Below are positions 1-7,041 of a stretch of 64,000 bases of DNA, one piece after another. Location of the stretch: the NCBI GenBank assembly GCA_016207825.1, contig JACQZI010000007.1:124001-188000 (forward strand). The letters run 5' to 3'. Under the pieces are notes generated by a model that was given only the letters and a program-made list of their open reading frames with translations, was not told the DNA's origin and did not search any database. Positions within the stretch are counted from its first letter, which is position 1. Every line of letters starts with the position of its first letter. The translations under genes were made by a program, and so were the position numbers. This DNA comes from Planctomycetota bacterium. GTDB lineage: Bacteria > Planctomycetota > MHYJ01 > JACQXL01 > JACQZI01.

Positions 1-452
1 GAGGACCCAATTATCTCCTCCGAAGGGGTTTTTACTACCTTGAAGGGGGTTTTTACCCGCCCATAAGGGCGATATTTCCCTGAATATAACCCATATTCAC
101 TGGAATATGACTCATATTCACCGGAATATAACCTGTATTCACTGGAATATAACTTATATTCACCTAAATATAGCTTATATTCACTCCCCTTCGGCTTATA
201 TTTACTTCCCTACAACTCGTAGGTATGCCCCCAGACTTTGGGGATAGATACCTTTTCTTTTGGGATGAATACCTTTCGCTTTGGTATAAATACCCTTTCA
301 GTTGGTATCTATACCATTCCTATCGGTATGAATACCTTTTCCGTTGGGATGAATACCTTTCACTCTGGTATGTATACCTTTTCGGTTGGTATCGATACCT
401 TTTCAATAGGTATGAACACCTTTTTCGTTGGTATGTATCCCGATACTGCCGC
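1..452. repeat. Array A: 21-bp tandem repeats in three sequence blocks
   Basis: The whole stretch has an exact 21-bp period. Block 1 has GAAGGGG/TAAGGG-type starts at 20, 41 and 62. Block 2 has TATTC or TATTT at 73, 94, 115, 136, 157, 178 and 199, next to GGAATATAAC-type sequence. Block 3 has GGTAT or GGGAT at 241, 262, 283, 304, 325, 346, 367, 388, 409 and 430. Most units of block 3 contain a palindrome of the form GGTAT-NN-ATACC. Since 21 bp is two helical turns, the cores lie on one DNA face. Two overlapping frames stay open across block 3, but that is expected of a repeat whose length is a multiple of three and I do not call a gene. The array continues to the left edge, so its full length and partner genes are not visible. 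Confidence 0.93.
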
Positions 453-478
453 CTCGCTCCCCGCTTGGTTCAGGGAGC

Positions 479-964
479 TTAGTCTATCCGGGCGAAAAGG
501 ACCACGTAATTCTTACCATACGCCTTGGCGCATTTCGGGCAGGTGGTGTAAGAGAAATACATTTTCTTAAGCGTCTTGCCCTTGGACTTGACATACTCCG
601 CCATCTCTTTCGCCCACTTGCCGGCATGGTGATACGGGCCTTCAAATACCTTTGTCATAAACGTCCCGGAGAGCTTCGCCATCTCGGCACCCGGAACATC
701 CCCGGCAACATCAATATAGATATCCGCTCCCCAAAGCGATTTCTCATCCGTCAGCATCAATTGATGCGGCGCCTGCGCCTTGGCTTTCTCAATCAGTTCC
801 AGATTCTTAACTATCTTTTTGCCCATGTTCAAAGGGATATGCAGGAAGCTCGTGACATGGTCTTTGACGAAGGCCTTGTCGCGCCAGCTGATTTCTTTAT
901 CCTGCCACGGTTCGGGATTAAACGGTTCGCAGCACCCGGTTGGTTTTATTGTTTGCGTTTCCAT
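479..964 (-). CDS. conserved hypothetical protein (CPKC C-terminal motif)
   Basis: A 161-residue soluble protein that starts at an ATG preceded by a good GGGAGG site. The N-terminus has a GCCEPFNPEPW motif (residues 10-20) and the C-terminus has TTCPKCAKAYGKNYVVLF (about 140-157), so a CxxC pair sits near the end. The overall pattern matches a family of about 160 residues that I remember from diverse bacteria, often labelled 'hydrolase' without experimental support. I see no hydrolase catalytic motif and assign no function. It lies immediately downstream of array A, convergent with the window edge and codirectional with the next two genes, with a 16-bp gap to the nuclease-like gene. Confidence 0.8.
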   Translation of the reverse strand: METQTIKPTGCCEPFNPEPWQDKEISWRDKAFVKDHVTSFLHIPLNMGKKIVKNLELIEKAKAQAPHQLMLTDEKSLWGADIYIDVAGDVPGAEMAKLSGTFMTKVFEGPYHHAGKWAKEMAEYVKSKGKTLKKMYFSYTTCPKCAKAYGKNYVVLFARID

Positions 965-980
965 CTTTTATCCTCCCGCC

Positions 981-1712
981 TTACTTAATGTTTAACAGCG
1001 ACTTATGATACTGGCAGAAATCACAGTCTTCCGTGTAATCCGGAATCTTATCTCCGTCCAGGCACTCCTTCGCCTTAATAAGCTCCTTTTCCACCCAGCC
1101 GTCATCGCCTTTATATGAGTGTATCTCTATCACGAATTCCAGACGGCAGTTGAACGCCTCTTTTTCCTTCTGTCCGTTGCAATAGACAAAGTATCCGGTA
1201 TCCGCCACCTTAAAGCCGTTCTTCCGGAAAAGCCACTGGTAAATTTCCATCTGCCGCTTCCAGCCCGCGTGCCATTCCTCATTCAAGGAAAGCTCTCCCT
1301 TTTTCGCGGTTGATTTGTAATCGACGATGCTTAACTCGCCGCCGTCATTCGCCCAGACATCGTCAATAGCGCCGAAGACCAGGAAGTTTGTCTTGGCGTG
1401 GTGGTGCTGGATGCCCTTGAAATTATTGCGCCAGTCGTCCATATCTTCGTGGCGGAAGGGAATCGCCTTTATGCCGTATTTTTCCATCAGGGGATGGGCT
1501 TTCGCATCTTTGCGGTAGATATCGAACTCGTTTTTCAGGAGCCCGTCCACCGCCGTATTTAATGTAAAGGGGGGCCCGTCGGGCTGTTTTACCCCCAGCC
1601 GCCGGTCCAGATAAAAACACCGCGGGCAGGACATGAAGTTTTCCAGCTTGGTCCGGCTGAATTTAAACGGTTCCTTTGATTTCGGGTCGTAGAGACTTGA
1701 TTTCCTCGGCAT
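981..1712 (-). CDS. PD-(D/E)XK nuclease superfamily protein, Cas4/AddB-like
   Basis: The 243-residue protein has the ordered elements of the PD-(D/E)XK fold: GAIDDVW (114-120), then a beta strand with IVDYKST (129-135) giving the acidic-x-Lys pair, then a Q in the following helix (KRQMEIYQW, 152-160). Cysteines at 29 and 32 and a C-terminal CDFC (230-233) could bind an iron-sulfur cluster as in Cas4 and AddB, although the spacing (CxxC at both ends) is not the exact Cas4 pattern. No CRISPR array, cas1 or cas2 is present, so a DNA repair or replication role is more likely than spacer acquisition. A second, sequence-divergent family member lies at 3047-4024 on the other side of pfk. Confidence 0.75.
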   Translation of the reverse strand: MPRKSSLYDPKSKEPFKFSRTKLENFMSCPRCFYLDRRLGVKQPDGPPFTLNTAVDGLLKNEFDIYRKDAKAHPLMEKYGIKAIPFRHEDMDDWRNNFKGIQHHHAKTNFLVFGAIDDVWANDGGELSIVDYKSTAKKGELSLNEEWHAGWKRQMEIYQWLFRKNGFKVADTGYFVYCNGQKEKEAFNCRLEFVIEIHSYKGDDGWVEKELIKAKECLDGDKIPDYTEDCDFCQYHKSLLNIK

Positions 1713-1741
1713 ATTATTTCCTTCTATTTTATTTAATTCGC

Positions 1742-2830
1742 TTAATCACCAAAGCAGATGCCCAGTTCCCTGCCGGACTGTATCACGTCGGAGTCCAGAG
1801 GCACGGTATTAAGCGCCTTGACCGCTTCTTCCAGCGGGACCGAGGTGATATTGGGCGGACGCAGGCAGACCATCTGCCCGAATTTGCCTTCGGCAATTAA
1901 TCTCACCGCGGCAGTGCCGAAACGGGTTCCAACTAATCTATCAAAGGTAGTCGGGTTTCCGCCCCTTTGCAAATGGCCCAAGACCATTGAGCGTGTTTCA
2001 CGTTTGGTGCGCTTGGCGATTTCTTCCGCGACATAATTGCCCATGCCGCCTAATAATTCAACGCGCTCTGCTGAGGCACCGGCTTTGACAATCCGCTGCC
2101 CGCCGGTCGGCTTGGCGCCTTCGGCAACGACCACGATGCAGAAATTGCGCTTGGAGGCGTAACGCCGTTCGACCTTCTCGCAGACTTTATCAAAGCTGAA
2201 CGGTATTTCCGGTATGAGTATGATATCCGCCCCGCCGGCAACTCCCGCGTTTAAGGCTATCCAGCCGGCATATCGGCCCATCAGCTCCACGACCATCACC
2301 CGTTTATGGCTCTGGGCGGTGGAATGGAGTTTATCCAGCGCATCGGTCGCCGTGGAAACGGCCGTATCGTATCCGAACGTGATGACGGTGGCTTTTAAAT
2401 CGTTATCAATGGTCTTCGGGACGCCGACAATCGGGAGACCTTTGTCTTTAAGCTGTTTGGCAATACTCAAAGAGCCGTCACCGCCGATAGCCACCAGCGC
2501 ATCCAGCTTTAATTTATGGAAATTCTTAATGATTCTGTTGGAGACGTCTTTGACGACGTATTTATTACCGACTTTTACTTTATGCTGGAAAGGGTTGCCG
2601 CGGTTGGTCGTGCCCAGAATGGTGCCGCCCATATTCAATATGCCCATGATATCCCGGTCCGTAATCTTTTTCGCCTTTGAGGTATGCAAGAGCCCTTCAA
2701 AACCTTCCTGTATGCCGATAACTTCCCATTTGCGGTTAAAGGCGCTTTTCACCACGGCGCGGATAACGGCATTAAGCCCGGGGGCGTCTCCGCCGCCGGT
2801 CAGAACCCCGATACGTCTTATCTTTTTCAT
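1742..2830 (-). CDS. pfkA: 6-phosphofructokinase (PfkA family)
   Basis: The protein phosphorylates fructose 6-phosphate at C1 in glycolysis. I start at the ATG at 2830 (MKKIRRIGVL), preceded by AGGGAG; a longer frame reaching 2965 adds 45 unconserved residues. From this start it has 362 residues. Motifs: TGGGDAPGLNA (11-21), GGDGS (116-120), PKTIDND (138-144), MGRYAGW (184-190). The Gly in GGDGS (E. coli position 104) is typical of ATP users, whereas the Lys in PKTIDND (E. coli position 124) is typical of pyrophosphate-type enzymes, so the phosphoryl donor cannot be decided by inspection. The gene is monocistronic-looking and lies between two PD-(D/E)XK genes. Confidence 0.93.
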   Translation of the reverse strand: MKKIRRIGVLTGGGDAPGLNAVIRAVVKSAFNRKWEVIGIQEGFEGLLHTSKAKKITDRDIMGILNMGGTILGTTNRGNPFQHKVKVGNKYVVKDVSNRIIKNFHKLKLDALVAIGGDGSLSIAKQLKDKGLPIVGVPKTIDNDLKATVITFGYDTAVSTATDALDKLHSTAQSHKRVMVVELMGRYAGWIALNAGVAGGADIILIPEIPFSFDKVCEKVERRYASKRNFCIVVVAEGAKPTGGQRIVKAGASAERVELLGGMGNYVAEEIAKRTKRETRSMVLGHLQRGGNPTTFDRLVGTRFGTAAVRLIAEGKFGQMVCLRPPNITSVPLEEAVKALNTVPLDSDVIQSGRELGICFGD

Positions 2831-3046
2831 AAAGACTCCCTTTGTAATGTTATAATGTTGCAGTGTTTTAATGGTACTATCGCTGAATATCTTTGGCAAG
2901 AAAATTAGGATTGGTCTATTTAAAATATCCCTCATATAAACGTCGGGAGATTTCGCCGGCCCCATAAATATCTTGACCCTTTGCCGGTAAATGTTTAAAT
3001 AACATCTATTGAACTATTGAATCCTTGAACGATTGAACTTTTATTT

Positions 3047-4024
3047 ATGGAATCTTTATCCAAGATACTGATTAATTACGGCTACCAGGAATTGGCCAAG
3101 CCGAAATATCCGCGCGTCCGGCACTGGCCCAGCGACGCCGGCAAATGCCTGCGCGCGCTCGTCTACCAATGGCGCGGGGAGAAAATCAAGTCGCCCAACG
3201 GCAGACTCTTCTTTATCTTCGCGGACGGCAATCTCCACCACGAGTTAATCGTCAAACAACTCGAAGAAGCCGGCGTAACCGTAACCATGAAAGAAGCGCC
3301 CCTGCGGGATACGGAGCGTAATATCTCCGGAAAACTCGACGCCCTTATAAAAATGGACAATAATTACTACGTCCTGGAAATAAAAAGCATCAGCCGCCGG
3401 GGATTTGACGAAGTCATGCGCTTGGGGGCAAAGGAAGAACACGTCCTCCAACTCCAGCTCTACCTTTATTACGTCCAGAATATTTTCAAGATAAACGCCA
3501 AGCAGGGAATTATCCTTTATAAAAACAAGGATACCAGCCACTTTGCCGATTTCCCGATTGATTACGACGAAACTTACGTCCAGGGATTTTTCAACCAGTT
3601 AAAGGTCCTGGAAACACATGTTAAAGAACAGTCTCTGCCGGACCGTCCTTATGAACGTGATGACTGGCACTGCAGTTATTGCGATTACCGGGAAACCTGC
3701 TGGGCGGGTATTCCGGCCAGACAAATCGAGGAAATCAAGGATGAAGAATTGGTCACGCTTTTGGGAGAGCTCCTATTTGCCAAGGAACAGAGGAAAGATT
3801 TCGAGGAAAAGGAAGAACTCCTTAACGAAAGGGTGAAACAGATATTGAAAGACCGCGGATTTACCGAAGGCAACCTGGGAAGCTACCGGGTGAAGTTCGA
3901 AGAAATGGTCATGCGCAGATTAAACCAAAAGAAACTGGCCGAGCAGCTTGGGGAAGATAAACTGCGCGAGTTTTATGAAGAGAAATCTTATCCCAAACTG
4001 ACTATAAAAGAACTGGAGTATTAA
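3047..4024 (+). CDS. PD-(D/E)XK nuclease, Cas4-like with four cysteines
   Basis: The 325-residue protein carries a complete Cas4/AddB-type layout: Cys34, a His pair in GNLHHE (61-66), Asp98 in SGKLDALI, Glu111-x-Lys113 in VLEIKS, a Gln helix (LQLQLYLYY, 134-142), and the C-terminal cluster CSYCDYRETC (Cys209, Cys212, Cys218). One early and three late cysteines is the classical 4Fe-4S arrangement of this group. A charged, helical, probably coiled-coil tail follows (225-290). Standalone proteins of this kind are annotated as RecB-family exonucleases; no helicase or Cas partner is adjacent. It is followed after 3 bp by a small membrane protein gene. Confidence 0.8.
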   Translation: MESLSKILINYGYQELAKPKYPRVRHWPSDAGKCLRALVYQWRGEKIKSPNGRLFFIFADGNLHHELIVKQLEEAGVTVTMKEAPLRDTERNISGKLDALIKMDNNYYVLEIKSISRRGFDEVMRLGAKEEHVLQLQLYLYYVQNIFKINAKQGIILYKNKDTSHFADFPIDYDETYVQGFFNQLKVLETHVKEQSLPDRPYERDDWHCSYCDYRETCWAGIPARQIEEIKDEELVTLLGELLFAKEQRKDFEEKEELLNERVKQILKDRGFTEGNLGSYRVKFEEMVMRRLNQKKLAEQLGEDKLREFYEEKSYPKLTIKELEY

Positions 4025-4027
4025 AAT

Positions 4028-4291
4028 ATGCGCGCACTAAATATTACCATGTGGGTTATTCGGTTAGGGGCAATCCTGATAATCCTTTTCTGCCTTTTCG
4101 CCTTACTGACAGATAGAACGGAACTTTTAAAAAAGATGGCGGATTATTTTGTCCCGTTCATTCTTGTTTACTTCGTGGGGAGCATCTTCCAGATGTACCT
4201 GCGTTACCGGAACGCCGGTAGGTATCCCCCGCCTGCCGGTGAGGTAGGCCCGGAATTAAATCCGGACGACGAAAAAGGGTGTCCGAAATAA
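4028..4291 (+). CDS. small two-helix membrane protein
   Basis: An 87-residue protein with two hydrophobic segments (about 8-26 and 40-58) and a short hydrophilic, Pro/Gly-rich tail. It starts 3 bp after the upstream nuclease stop and ends 10 bp before mlaE, so it is probably cotranscribed with one or both. The family is not recognised. A DNA stretch coding for the tail (near 4217-4250) resembles the GC-rich short hairpins found elsewhere in the window, so the C-terminus may have been extended by repeat sequence. Confidence 0.65.
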   Translation: MRALNITMWVIRLGAILIILFCLFALLTDRTELLKKMADYFVPFILVYFVGSIFQMYLRYRNAGRYPPPAGEVGPELNPDDEKGCPK

Positions 4292-4301
4292 AACAGGAAA
4301 C

Positions 4302-5102
4302 ATGAGCGCGATAATCCGAACAATCAGGTATTTTACACTCTCCCCCCTGGAATACTTATTCCTGATGCTGCTAAACACTTACACTGTTCTCAAATCGGTT
4401 CTGGTGGAAGGGCATCACGGCAAAAGATTAATATTCCAGAATATAGCCCTGCAGATATATTTTACGGCAATCCAGGCGATGTCCATCATCATCATCACCG
4501 GCGTAATAATCGGCACGGCCGTCCTGGTAGAGCTGGCAATCATCCTACCGCGTTTCGGAGCGGAATCACACATGGAACGGATGTTTGTCATCGTAGTGGT
4601 GCGAGAACTTATCCCGATTATGACCGCACTTATCGTCATCGGGCGCTCCGGGACAGCCATGGCAACCGAGTTGGGAAACATGAAACTCAACAGGGAACTG
4701 GAATTAATGGACAGCGTGGGAATCAACACGGATTATTTCCTGGTCCTGCCCAGGCTTATCGGCATAATAGTTTCCATAATGTGCCTTACGATAATTTTCA
4801 ACGTAAGCGCCCTGGTCGGCGGATTCCTTTTTGCCGGGATTTTCAAGCCGACCGCTATCGGTATTGTTTTCAAAGACCTGCTTCTGACCGTAGATTACCG
4901 GGATATTATTATTTCCATGCTAAAGGCGTTTTTGTTCGGATGGGTAATTGCGATTGTAAACTGCTCGCATGGCCTTTCGGTCAAAAGGTCTTTTACCGAG
5001 ATTCCACAGGTAACTACAACTGGAGTGGTAAATTCAATTATATTTTGCTTTGTCATCAATATATTTATTTCGTTATACGTTTATTCCTCGTTTAATATAT
5101 GA
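4302..5102 (+). CDS. mlaE: MlaE-family ABC transporter permease
   Basis: A 266-residue integral membrane protein with the MlaE/YrbE family layout: an N-terminal amphipathic helix, then about five membrane segments, and the conserved loop VVVRELIPIMTALIVIGRSG (about 98-117) followed by ATELGNMKLNRELEL. MlaE is the inner-membrane permease of the MCE lipid transport system, which exchanges phospholipids between the two membranes of diderms. The stop overlaps the start of the ATPase gene by 4 bp, and an MCE substrate-binding gene follows, giving the standard E-F-D order. Confidence 0.92.
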   Translation: MSAIIRTIRYFTLSPLEYLFLMLLNTYTVLKSVLVEGHHGKRLIFQNIALQIYFTAIQAMSIIIITGVIIGTAVLVELAIILPRFGAESHMERMFVIVVVRELIPIMTALIVIGRSGTAMATELGNMKLNRELELMDSVGINTDYFLVLPRLIGIIVSIMCLTIIFNVSALVGGFLFAGIFKPTAIGIVFKDLLLTVDYRDIIISMLKAFLFGWVIAIVNCSHGLSVKRSFTEIPQVTTTGVVNSIIFCFVINIFISLYVYSSFNI

Positions 5103-5839
5103 CGCAACAAACAGAATGTTTCCTGGAATTTGAAAGAGTCTTTTTCCGGAGGGATATGGCCGTTATCCTAGATGATTTTTCCTTTAAAGCGAATGAGGGC
5201 GAATTCCTGGTGATTGTCGGCCGGGAAATCAGCGGTAAGACCACGCTCCTCAAATTATGCGCCGGCCTTTTTAATCCTGGTAAAGGGAAAATCAAGATAA
5301 GGAATAAACCGCTATCCGATTCTTCCTACCAGGAAATGCAGCGGTTCAGGCAGAAAACAGGTTTTGTATTCGAAGGCGGGGTTATGGTTAGCAATCTCAG
5401 CGTCAGGGAAAACATGGAATTACCATTACGGTACCATTCGTCTTTGAACGATAAAGCAATAAATAAAGAGGTAGAGAAATATCTTGAATGGTTAAAAATA
5501 ACAATGTATGCTGATGAACGTCCGGCTGGCTTGCCGGAAGAAATAAAACTGCTGGCAAGCCTGGCGCGGGCGCTGGTAACGGAACCGGACCTACTCCTGA
5601 TGGATGATGTTTTCAATTCGTTGAGCAACGTCAATGTCCAGAACGTTATTGATGTCCTTGAAGAAATACGCAATAAAAAACGTATGACCTGTTTATCCAC
5701 AACAGGCCTGGTAAACCTTATGTCCGCATTTTTGGAAGAACCGCTGGCTGATTCGCTGATGTTGATAGAATCCGGGAAAATCACCCATCACGCCGGTGCT
5801 AAAGAAGTCTACGAAACTCTTAAAAAAGGAAACTGGTAA
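5099..5839 (+). CDS. mlaF: MlaF-like ABC ATPase with degenerate catalytic motifs
   Basis: At 246 residues this is the size of MlaF and it sits between mlaE and mlaD-like genes. Walker A is intact (GREISGKTTLLKL, about 41-53). Other motifs are not: the Q-loop position reads FVFEGGV (Glu for Gln), the LSGGQ signature is replaced by LPEEIKLL, Walker B ends LLLMDDVF with Asp in place of the catalytic Glu, and the switch-His segment reads CLSTTGL. The reading frame is uninterrupted and overlaps mlaE by 4 bp, so the gene is not an obvious pseudogene. It may be a slow or regulatory ATPase, or be complemented by another MlaF elsewhere. Confidence 0.85.
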   Translation: MTQQTECFLEFERVFFRRDMAVILDDFSFKANEGEFLVIVGREISGKTTLLKLCAGLFNPGKGKIKIRNKPLSDSSYQEMQRFRQKTGFVFEGGVMVSNLSVRENMELPLRYHSSLNDKAINKEVEKYLEWLKITMYADERPAGLPEEIKLLASLARALVTEPDLLLMDDVFNSLSNVNVQNVIDVLEEIRNKKRMTCLSTTGLVNLMSAFLEEPLADSLMLIESGKITHHAGAKEVYETLKKGNW

Positions 5840-5844
5840 CGAAG

Positions 5845-7041
5845 ATGCAATATAAAGTCTCCAACGTAGAAAAAATGATAGGGGTTTTTGTCTTCATCTG
5901 CCTATTATTTATAGGCGGCTTTGTGGTCTTAAATATCAAGGAAGGCAAACTCTTTTCCAAAAGGATAAAACTTATCACCATTGTGGACAAAGGCTATGGT
6001 TTTACCGAAGGTTCGGTAGTAAAAGTCAACGGCATTAATGCCGGAACGGTGGAAGATATCAGGCTGGATGATTACAACAAGGTCTGGATTACCATGAGCC
6101 TTCCTAGAGAATTTGCTTATAATATCCATAACGACGCGGTAGTGGAAATAATCGAACCACTCGCCTTGGGAAGCCCGGAAATAAATATCCTGCCCGGCTC
6201 AAAAGATAAACCGCTCGTGCAAAACAAGGAAATACTCCCGGTCCATACCTCTGACGGCCTGGCGGCAAAGGTGGAAAAAAGCTTTACCAAGATAGAAAAA
6301 GTTATAGAGGATATCCACCAATCAATGGGCCCGCTCAAAGAAACCATAGAAAATATCAATAAGATTACGAAAAATATAGAATCAATCACCGCGAAAATAG
6401 ATAAAGGCGACGGGAGTTTAGGACAAATGGTCAATGACAAACAATTATATAACAGCGCCAAAGACGCGGTGGATTCCACACGAACCATTGTGGAAGGCAT
6501 TAAATCCACCAAAATCTATGTGGGCGGCGATTCCGATTATTATATCGGCCAGGACGTGGCGATAAGTAAATTACACTTAAGGGTAGTGCCCAGGGAAACC
6601 AGGTATTTCTGGCTGGGCGGCGCCATATTCAACCCAACCAGCGACAGCAAAATCACCATAAAAAGAGGCGACCTGAACTATAAAATTGTCCCGGAAGCCA
6701 TTATCGCCCAGAAAATATTTGACCAGCGTCTGATCATCAGGGGCGGCCTCATGGAAGGGAAATTCGGCGGAGCATTAGATTATGTCCCCATCCCGGAAAT
6801 AGGCGAAAGCCTGCTTTTAAGCATAGAGGTGCGCGATACATTTGACGATGATGATTTTAACGAGAATATAGATACTTTCCTGGTAAGGGTAAAGGCAAAG
6901 GTAAAACTGCTTAAATATTTCAGCCTGGAAGTGGGCGGAGACAACCTGATGGACGATGCCGGATTCTTTGCAGGCATCGGCTTTGAATATATGGATGAGG
7001 ATATTTCCAAGATAGTCGGTCTTATCGGCGCGGGGAAATAG
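5845..7041 (+). CDS. mlaD: MCE-domain protein (MlaD-like) with C-terminal beta-rich domain
   Basis: A 398-residue protein with one N-terminal membrane helix (about 11-30), an MCE domain (about 37-120; GFTEGSVVKVNGINAGTVE is the diagnostic stretch), a helical segment with IxxIT-type heptads (about 145-200), and a C-terminal third made of alternating hydrophobic strands (LHLRVVPRETRYFWLGG through LEVGGDNLM) that resembles a membrane beta-barrel. E. coli MlaD is only about 183 residues. The lipid-binding MCE domain should lie in the periplasm; the C-terminal part could reach the outer membrane. It begins 5 bp after the ATPase gene and its end abuts a convergent gene. Confidence 0.87.
   Translation: MQYKVSNVEKMIGVFVFICLLFIGGFVVLNIKEGKLFSKRIKLITIVDKGYGFTEGSVVKVNGINAGTVEDIRLDDYNKVWITMSLPREFAYNIHNDAVVEIIEPLALGSPEINILPGSKDKPLVQNKEILPVHTSDGLAAKVEKSFTKIEKVIEDIHQSMGPLKETIENINKITKNIESITAKIDKGDGSLGQMVNDKQLYNSAKDAVDSTRTIVEGIKSTKIYVGGDSDYYIGQDVAISKLHLRVVPRETRYFWLGGAIFNPTSDSKITIKRGDLNYKIVPEAIIAQKIFDQRLIIRGGLMEGKFGGALDYVPIPEIGESLLLSIEVRDTFDDDDFNENIDTFLVRVKAKVKLLKYFSLEVGGDNLMDDAGFFAGIGFEYMDEDISKIVGLIGAGK

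Noticed and set aside
225-482. Protein with heptapeptide repeats (YLFRWDE type)
   Set aside because: A 21-bp repeat keeps any stop-free frame open; two frames are open at once, there is no ribosome site, and the related 22-bp arrays cannot code for repeats.
428-988. 186-codon plus-strand frame
   Set aside because: It is the antisense of the well-supported gene at 479-964 and starts inside the repeat array.
2831-2965. N-terminal extension of phosphofructokinase
   Set aside because: It lacks family similarity, and the ATG at 2830 has a clear AGGGAG site followed by the conserved RRIGVLTGGGDAPG.
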